Source: Christensenella sp. UBA1224
Lineage (GTDB): Bacteria > Bacillota > Clostridia > Christensenellales > Aristaeellaceae
DNA length: 17,979 nt
Reading direction: 5' to 3'
NCBI GenBank assembly: GCA_002309235.1
Contig: DBXA01000033.1
Coordinates: 1 to 17,979 of the forward strand
Under the pieces are notes generated by a model, which was not told the DNA's origin, did no database searches, and saw nothing but the letters and a program-made list of their open reading frames with translations. Each line of letters begins with the position of its first letter. Position 1 is the first letter of the stretch. Both the position numbers and the translations under genes were made by a program. Shown here in pieces: positions 14,002 to 17,979 of this stretch.

Positions 14002-14054
14002 GTACCGCGCACCGCGGTACGGTATGATCATACCATACCCGGCGCCGGGTACAA
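14002..14054 (-). promoter_or_regulatory. Promoter with three adjacent palindromes upstream of the DUF6054-like gene
   Basis: On the minus strand TTGTAC (14054-14049) and TATGAT (14032-14027, preceded by TGG) form a promoter with 16-nt spacing. The spacer holds a perfect 16-bp palindrome TACCCGGCGCCGGGTA (14036-14051), the -10 lies inside a perfect 14-bp palindrome GGTATGATCATACC (14021-14034), and GTACCGCG-CAC-CGCGGTAC (14002-14020) covers the expected start site and leader. Such symmetry suggests dimeric repressor sites, or cruciform/RNA structure; no regulator family can be named. Confidence 0.65.
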
Positions 14055-14153
14055 GGGAAAAAGGCTGAATCGTCACTGCAGGCGTCCCATTTGTCGATAA
14101 GGCGTGCTGATGATCGCCGCTCCCGGATATAACAGTTTTCCAAAATCTCTTGT

Positions 14154-14741
14154 CTATTTGTAAAGATCCAGCAAAGGCTGTATCAAAGCCGCCTGTGCCT
14201 GTTCAGAGATCCTTTTCGGTCGTCTGCTCAGTGAAATGATCTGAATGATGATACGGCTTTTTTCCAGGTACGCGATACGAAAGCTTTTCTCTTGCATAGC
14301 TTTGCAGGCTGTGAGATATTTGTATGTATCTTTCCCGGGGAGCGGAACATGGACAAAGAAAACATCCCCGTTGTCTCCGGACAGTTTTAACCTCCAGGCC
14401 CCGGTTTTTCCCCTAGGTGAGTTCCACCACCGATAAGCATCATCTATACGGCAAACGCGCATATCCGTATACCGGATCCGCCTTCCGAACAGATCTGCCA
14501 GTGCCGACAGCAGCCGCGGTTTGATAAAGAATAACAGCACAATGAAAAGCAGGAAATGCGGCACGGGCCCATGATGACTGTAATGGCCATACAGGGATAT
14601 GGAAACACATATGCAGAAAAATATGCAAAAACCCCGGATGTCATCACGAAAATACGCCATGACAGCCTGCCTTGCCCTCCGGATGGAAGCAGGATCCTTC
14701 ACAGGCATATTTACTCCATTATAAGGGTATTCCGGCCTCAT
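14154..14741 (-). CDS. Putative membrane protein of unknown function
   Basis: A 195-residue protein with a basic N-terminal region (ASIRRARQAVMAYFR), two close hydrophobic segments (about 36-52 and 62-75), and a soluble C-terminal part of about 115 residues that is probably cytoplasmic. It contains the Trp pair of YRWWNSPRG and is rich in Arg and Lys. I do not recognise it. Its ATG overlaps the TGA of the secreted-protein gene upstream (ATGA at 14741-14738), so translation is probably coupled; AGGA lies 9 nt before the start. A later in-frame ATG (residue 12, MPVKD) is possible. The coupling suggests that the two proteins act together. No clear terminator follows. Confidence 0.65.
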   Translation of the reverse strand: MRPEYPYNGVNMPVKDPASIRRARQAVMAYFRDDIRGFCIFFCICVSISLYGHYSHHGPVPHFLLFIVLLFFIKPRLLSALADLFGRRIRYTDMRVCRIDDAYRWWNSPRGKTGAWRLKLSGDNGDVFFVHVPLPGKDTYKYLTACKAMQEKSFRIAYLEKSRIIIQIISLSRRPKRISEQAQAALIQPLLDLYK

Positions 14742-15355
14742 TTGTTTTGTTCCTGCTGTATGTCATACAGGTCATAATACTCGTCGTAAAAGCCCAGGCA
14801 GGCGTCCATGCCTGCGTTGGTCCCCAGCGCTTTTTCCAGGACAGTCTGCCAGGACCCGTATTTTTCGTACAGCCACTCCGGCGTCGGGCCGAATTCGCTG
14901 CCGTATGCCTCAAGGTTGCTCTGTTTCGTCAGCGCCAGGCCTTCCGGATCGTCTCTCCAGGCTTCCAGTCGCAGCTCGTTGCGGCGCTCGCTGACGGCGC
15001 GGGCGATCTCTTCCACCGTCTTTGCCTCAAGCAGCATATCCTCGATCATCCGGTACAGTTCCGACATGCTCTCATGGTACAGCCTGCGCTGCTCACGCGC
15101 CTCGGCGACCTGCTCCGGGTCCGTCCAGTCGATCACATCCGCGTATACACCCAGCCGCGTTGATCCGGGATCCGGGGAAAAACCGTAAACGGCGTCCGCG
15201 TTGACGATGATGTCCTTCATGGCGTCCGGGTTTTCCCTCGGGTCGTGCTCGTACGCGAAAGGAACATCCTGCTGCGCCGCGGCTGAGGCGGTCAGATTGA
15301 GCGCCAGGAAAAAAACCGCTGTCAAGAGGATAACCGGCCAAATGACTTTTTTCAT
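14738..15355 (-). CDS. Secreted protein of unknown function
   Basis: A 205-residue protein starting MKKVIWPVILL, a classical signal peptide with probable cleavage after TASAAA (about residue 27) and no lipobox Cys. The mature part begins with an Asp/Asn/Pro-rich segment (HDPRENPDAMKDIIVN, 38-52), then DAVYGFSPDP (54-63), a charged helical region (about 78-130, VAEAREQRRLYHESM) and an aromatic C-terminus with FYDEYYDLYDI. I recognise no domain or catalytic motif. It is exported and may stay near the membrane with its coupled partner. ATG 15355 is preferred over 15364 because GAAAGG sits at a normal distance only for the former. Codon use is like its neighbours. Confidence 0.7.
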   Translation of the reverse strand: MKKVIWPVILLTAVFFLALNLTASAAAQQDVPFAYEHDPRENPDAMKDIIVNADAVYGFSPDPGSTRLGVYADVIDWTDPEQVAEAREQRRLYHESMSELYRMIEDMLLEAKTVEEIARAVSERRNELRLEAWRDDPEGLALTKQSNLEAYGSEFGPTPEWLYEKYGSWQTVLEKALGTNAGMDACLGFYDEYYDLYDIQQEQNK

Positions 15356-15382
15356 ATCTGCCATCCTTTCAGCTGCCGTCGG

Positions 15383-15417
15383 TTTCGCGGAGGCTGTGCC
15401 GGCCGGTACCCGCGAAA
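15383..15417 (-). promoter_or_regulatory. Hairpin in the leader of the secreted-protein gene
   Basis: TTTCGCGG (15383-15390) and CCGCGAAA (15410-15417) form a perfect 8-bp stem; the enclosed bases can pair further through GCCGGC-like sequence. On the minus strand it lies about 28-60 nt before ATG 15355. It may be a leader structure or an operator; no T-run follows. Confidence 0.35.
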
Positions 15418-15443
15418 TCTTCCGGAAAATGGTCTCAGAATAA

Positions 15444-15459
15444 GCGGGAAATCCCCCGC
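15444..15459 (-). terminator. Weak terminator-like hairpin after the GlsB-like gene
   Basis: On the minus strand GCGGG pairs with CCCGC over a 6-nt loop, followed by TTATTCT. It lies about 75 nt after the GlsB-like stop and before the secreted-protein gene. The stem is short, so this is a tentative call. Confidence 0.3.
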
Positions 15460-15532
15460 GGTGATCCCGTTATGCCGCCGTTCCCCGGAAAACCGTTCCC
15501 GTATCCCGTTCCGGTCCGCACGGTATCGCCGG

Positions 15533-15775
15533 TCATTTGAACAGCTTGCCGGCTATCCAGACGAGCAGACAGGAGCCGGCTATCGCGAGAAGGACGCCGG
15601 TGACCCAGCCGCCGACGACACCGATCAGATTCCCCAGGTAGCCGCCGACAGCGCCGCCGACGACGCCGAGCGCTATATTCCGGATGATCCCGTTTTTCTT
15701 GCTCCCCATGATCCTGTTGGCCGCATATCCGCAAATGCCTCCGAGGATCAGTCCGACTATGATCTTGACCATCAT
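15533..15775 (-). CDS. GlsB/YeaQ/YmgE family stress-response membrane protein
   Basis: An 80-residue, very hydrophobic, glycine-rich protein (IIVGLILGGICGYAANRIMG, then a GVVGGAVGGYLGN block and a final helix) with three predicted membrane helices, matching the length and pattern of the GlsB/YeaQ/YmgE (transglycosylase-associated) family. Members are linked to general or cell-envelope stress, but their molecular role is unknown. GAGAGGAA precedes the start. ATG 15775 and ATG 15772 are both possible. An extended -10 lies at 15817-15825. The start codon also overlaps the stop of a 69-codon upstream frame. Confidence 0.88.
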   Translation of the reverse strand: MMVKIIVGLILGGICGYAANRIMGSKKNGIIRNIALGVVGGAVGGYLGNLIGVVGGWVTGVLLAIAGSCLLVWIAGKLFK

Positions 15776-15981
15776 GGTATTTCCTCTCTTTCCGTATATG
15801 ATCTCCGTTTACGAAGATTATACCACAGATCGGGCTCCCGTCCCAGCTTTACCGGAAAAACCTCCGTCCATACCGGCTGCAGCGCTGCGTATACGTCTTG
15901 CCGTATGGACTCGTTCCGGAAATCTTCCTCACCAAAGTGTGTATCAGAATCGCAGGATAAAGGGCATCCGCCTGTCAGCAC
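15772..15981 (-). other. Ambiguous 69-codon frame upstream of the GlsB-like gene
   Basis: The 314 nt between the GlsB-like start and the M42 start hold no recognised gene. One minus-strand frame, from a GTG at 15981 (GGAAGGG lies 10 nt upstream), has 69 codons of reasonable composition. It ends in a TGA overlapping the GlsB-like ATG (ATGA at 15775-15772), as coupled genes often do. It has no recognisable family or motif, and it contains the putative promoter of the GlsB-like gene, so it may be only a chance frame. Confidence 0.2.
15817..15825 (-). promoter_or_regulatory. Extended -10 promoter of the GlsB-like gene
   Basis: TGGTATAAT reads from 15825 to 15817 on the minus strand, a consensus extended -10, about 40 nt before the start codon. 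No good -35 is present. The same bases would be Trp-Tyr-Asn codons if the short frame 15772-15981 were translated, so chance cannot be excluded. Confidence 0.5.
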
Positions 15982-16003
15982 GGGTTTTGTGCCCTTCCGC
16001 CCG

Positions 16004-16045
16004 TTGCGGCGAGGCGCCGATCATTGGTATAATTAGGATCGGCGC
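16004..16045 (+). promoter_or_regulatory. Promoter with 9-bp operator-like dyad for the M42 peptidase
   Basis: TTGCGG (16004-16009) and TATAAT (16028-16033, preceded by TGG at 16025-16027) form a promoter with 18-nt spacing. GCGCCGATC (16014-16022) and GATCGGCGC (16037-16045) are a perfect inverted repeat whose 14-nt centre contains the -10 element; the right arm covers the expected start site near 16040. The left arm would not be transcribed, so this fits a DNA operator rather than an RNA hairpin. Confidence 0.65.
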
Positions 16046-16089
16046 ACGATACAAAAAGACGACCGCTGCGCGGGAAAGGATGCACACAC

Positions 16090-17136
16090 ATGGAAAAGAT
16101 CGATCTGAAACAGTATACGGATTTTTGCGTTGAGGAGACAAAGACCCTCCTCAATATCGAATCCCCCACAGGCTACACAGAAAACGCGGCCTCCTGGGTA
16201 CGGGAAGAATTTGAAAAGCTGGGCTTTGAGGCAAAGCTTACCAACAAGGGCGGCGTCCTCGTCTCCCTTGGCGGCAGCGACAGGGAAAACGGCCTCCTCC
16301 TGGAGGCGCATACGGATACCCTCGGCGGCATGGTGGCGGAGATCAAGGGAAACGGCCGCCTGCGCCTCACCAACCTCGGCGGCATGAACCCCAACAACGC
16401 CGAGACCGAGATCGTCCGCGTGGTAACGAAGTTCAACGGCATATACGAGGGCACCTTCCAGCTCTGTAACGCCTCCATCCACGTGAACGGCGATTACAAC
16501 AGCACCAAACGCAGCTGGGACACCTGCGAGGTAGTTCTGGATGAGGATGTGAGAAAAAAGGAGGATACGGAAAAGCTCGGCATCGCCGTTGGCGATATCG
16601 TCTGCTTTGAGCCGAACGTGCGCGTCACAGACTCCGGCTACATCAAATCCCGCTTCCTGGATGACAAGCTGAGCGTCGGCATCCTCCTGGGCCTTGCGAA
16701 ATACATACGCGATGAGCATATCCTCCCGAAGCGCGCCCTCTATGCTCACATCACGGTCTTTGAGGAGGTCGGCCACGGCGGAGCAGGCAATGTCCCCTCC
16801 GGCTGCACCGAGGCCGTCTCCGTGGATATGGGCTGCGTGGGGGAAGGCCTGCAGTGCACGGAAAAGCAGGTATCCATCTGCGCCAAGGACAGCGGCGGCC
16901 CCTACAGTTATCCCGTCGTCAGGGGCCTCATCGAGGCTGCCAGGCGGAGCGGGGCGGATTACGCCGTGGATATCTACCCCCATTACGGCAGCGATGTGGA
17001 AGCCACCCTCAGCGCCGGGAGCGACCTGCGCCACGGCCTGATCGGCGCGGGCGTATACGCTTCCCACGGCTATGAGAGGAGCCACAGGGACGGCGCGGAA
17101 AACACGCTCCGCCTGCTGATCGCGTACGCTTTATAA
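16090..17136 (+). CDS. M42 family metallopeptidase (glutamyl/leucyl aminopeptidase-like)
   Basis: A 348-residue co-catalytic zinc aminopeptidase of the M42 family, which forms large cytosolic tetrahedral complexes that trim short peptides. Ligand motifs are in order: His74 in EAHTDTLGG, the bridging Asp in FLDDKLS (191-192), the catalytic EEVGHGG (Glu225-Glu226), Asp246 in SVDMG, and His326 in the C-terminal HGYE block (family HSPxE). YPHYGSD (296-302) is also typical. The length is normal. AAAGGA precedes the start by about 10 nt. It stands alone between a promoter with a dyad and a clear terminator. Peptide preference cannot be read from sequence. Confidence 0.93.
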   Translation: MEKIDLKQYTDFCVEETKTLLNIESPTGYTENAASWVREEFEKLGFEAKLTNKGGVLVSLGGSDRENGLLLEAHTDTLGGMVAEIKGNGRLRLTNLGGMNPNNAETEIVRVVTKFNGIYEGTFQLCNASIHVNGDYNSTKRSWDTCEVVLDEDVRKKEDTEKLGIAVGDIVCFEPNVRVTDSGYIKSRFLDDKLSVGILLGLAKYIRDEHILPKRALYAHITVFEEVGHGGAGNVPSGCTEAVSVDMGCVGEGLQCTEKQVSICAKDSGGPYSYPVVRGLIEAARRSGADYAVDIYPHYGSDVEATLSAGSDLRHGLIGAGVYASHGYERSHRDGAENTLRLLIAYAL

Positions 17137-17171
17137 CGCCTGCCGCGTGTGTGCGGTATCCCTCGCGGTAC

Positions 17172-17202
17172 AAAAGGGGCTGCCGGTCAGGCCGCCCCTT
17201 TT
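17172..17202 (+). terminator. Intrinsic terminator after the M42 peptidase
   Basis: AAAAGGGGC (17172-17180) pairs with GCCCCTTTT (17194-17202), with an inner GCC/GGC pairing; the 3' arm ends in a T-run. This is a standard Rho-independent terminator 35 nt after the stop. Confidence 0.85.
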
Positions 17203-17264
17203 CACTAACTAATCACTAACCACTAATCCCTCACCTCTCACCTCTCACCTCTCACCTCTCAACT
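17203..17264. repeat. Heptamer-type low-complexity repeat
   Basis: CACTAAC (17203-17209), CACTAAC (17214-17220) and CACTAAT (17221-17227) are followed by four exact tandem CTCACCT units (17230-17257) and one variant CTCAACT (17258-17264). The tract begins at the last T of the terminator and ends where glycosyltransferase coding sequence begins. It resembles the short tandem heptamers found between genes in some bacteria. Confidence 0.85.
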
Positions 17265-17267
17265 CTC

Positions 17268-17792
17268 CTTTACATCTCCCGCATCGAGCATCCCGGAAAG
17301 AACCATGTGCGGCTCATCGAGGCGTACGGGAAACTGCCGCGCGCCCTTGCCGAGGCGCATCCGCTTGTGATCGCCGGGGCGGACTGGAAGGATGCGGAGG
17401 TTGTGCATGAGGCCGCGGCGAAGTCGCCGCATGCCGATCTAATCCGCTTCACGGGGTTCGTCGAGGATGTTGAATCCTTGTGGGCGGAGGCGGGCTTCTA
17501 TGTTTTCCCCAGTCTTTTTGAGGGGTTCGGTCTTTCGTTGATTGAAGCGATGGCGCGCGGCATTCCGTGTGCCTGCTCCGGCAACGGTTCGCTTGGTGAA
17601 ATCGCCGCCGATGTGGCGCTCACCTTCAATCCCGAGCGCGTGGAGGACATCGCAGAGGCGCTTACGCGCCTTCTCACGGAACGGGCGGAAGATCGTGCGG
17701 CGCGCATCGCGCGCGGACGGGAACACGTGAAGAAATTCTCTTGGCAGGATCATGCCAAGGGAATCACGAGACTGCTGGAGGGCGTGGCATGA
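17268..17792 (+). pseudogene. GT4 glycosyltransferase, C-terminal half only (5' truncated at the repeat)
   Basis: The frame encodes the nucleotide-sugar-binding (C-terminal) domain of a GT-B, GT4-type glycosyltransferase: LYISRIEHPGKNH at its start, FPSLFEGFGLSLIEAMARG with the E(x7)E motif, then CSGNGSLGEIAAD. About 174 codons remain, against roughly 350-380 for a full enzyme, and the acceptor-binding N-terminal domain is absent. Upstream the frame runs into the repeat and a stop at 17217 without any ATG; a GTG at 17307 is not a credible start. Ile codons here are nearly all ATC/ATT and TTG Leu appears, unlike upstream genes that often use ATA. It is a gene cut by rearrangement, or the product of an assembly join. 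Confidence 0.75.
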
Positions 17793-17979
17793 CCGGCGTC
17801 GTCAAGCTGTTTGGCATACCCGTCGCCAAAGTGACGGAGGAGGAGGCGGTAGAACGCATCATTGCGTTCGCCAAGGATCACAACGCCCAACTCGTCGCCA
17901 CGCTCAATGTCGATTTCGTTGCGAATGCCGTTAGCGGATGGCCCTTTGGCGGAAACGACGAACTGTGGGGCTATCTGAA
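17789..17979 (+). CDS. WecG/TagA/CpsF family glycosyltransferase, N-terminal fragment
   Basis: ATG 17789 overlaps the TGA of the glycosyltransferase frame (ATGA at 17789-17792), and the frame stays open to the window end (63 codons). VKLFGIPVAKVTEEEAVE (5-22) and then QLVATLNVDFVANA match the start of WecG/TagA/CpsF (GT26-like) enzymes, which add N-acetylmannosamine-type sugars to lipid-linked acceptors in wall polymer or capsule synthesis. With the truncated GT4 it suggests an exopolysaccharide cluster continuing beyond the window. The catalytic part is not included, so the call rests on the N-terminus only. Confidence 0.7.
   Translation, partial: MTGVVKLFGIPVAKVTEEEAVERIIAFAKDHNAQLVATLNVDFVANAVSGWPFGGNDELWGYL

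Noticed and set aside
17203..17264. CRISPR array
   Set aside because: Units are 7 bp, contiguous and low-complexity, with no spacers and no cas genes.

Overview
The window looks like a chromosomal segment of a moderately GC-rich Firmicute, probably an uncultured Clostridia-type gut bacterium. This rests on protein-level recognition (DnaK/DnaJ, an M42 peptidase, a GlsB/YeaQ-type protein, a DUF6054-like protein, a ZnuA-like lipoprotein), purine-rich Shine-Dalgarno sequences, sigma-A promoters mostly with an extended -10 (TGnTATAAT), and frequent use of ATA and AGG codons. It is inference, not a search result. I see no tRNA, rRNA, CRISPR array, transposase or phage gene.

Layout. 1-2546 (+): the 3' end of dnaK, an intergenic region with two hairpins (one followed by a T-run), dnaJ, and a histidine-phosphatase gene 28 nt behind it. 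2561-3559 (+): a promoter, a leader hairpin and an orphan ZnuA-like lipoprotein with altered metal ligands. 3562-8282 (-): an apparent three-gene operon, transcribed as GH36 alpha-galactosidase, type-B carboxylesterase, UROD-fold protein; it ends 2 nt from the stop of the ZnuA-like gene. 8405-9879 (+): a MATE efflux protein, divergent from the galactosidase. 9939-11979 (-): a Nudix hydrolase, an unusual aldo-keto reductase with two [4Fe-4S] motifs, and two tiny overlapping membrane ORFs. 12147-13557 (+): a GPH/MelB-type sugar:cation symporter, ended by a bidirectional terminator. 13648-15825 (-): a DUF6054-like protein behind a palindrome-rich promoter, a coupled membrane/secreted pair of unknown proteins, and a GlsB/YeaQ-type membrane protein. 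16004-17202 (+): an M42 aminopeptidase with an operator-like dyad around its -10 and a clear terminator.

17203-17979: a heptamer-type low-complexity repeat runs directly into the C-terminal half of a GT4 glycosyltransferase that has no N-terminal domain, followed by the start of a WecG/TagA/CpsF-type glycosyltransferase. The codon style changes at this point. It is either a repeat-mediated rearrangement or a chimeric assembly join.

Working together: the cytoplasmic alpha-galactosidase, the carboxylesterase and the MelB-type symporter (in a separate transcription unit 4 kb away) would fit uptake and processing of acylated or plain galactosides, but this link is inference. I did not find a clearly new multi-gene system. 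The best leads are the three nested palindromes at the DUF6054 promoter, the dyad around the M42 promoter, the aldo-keto reductase lacking the usual Tyr and Lys, the unknown secreted/membrane pair, and the junction near 17.2 kb.
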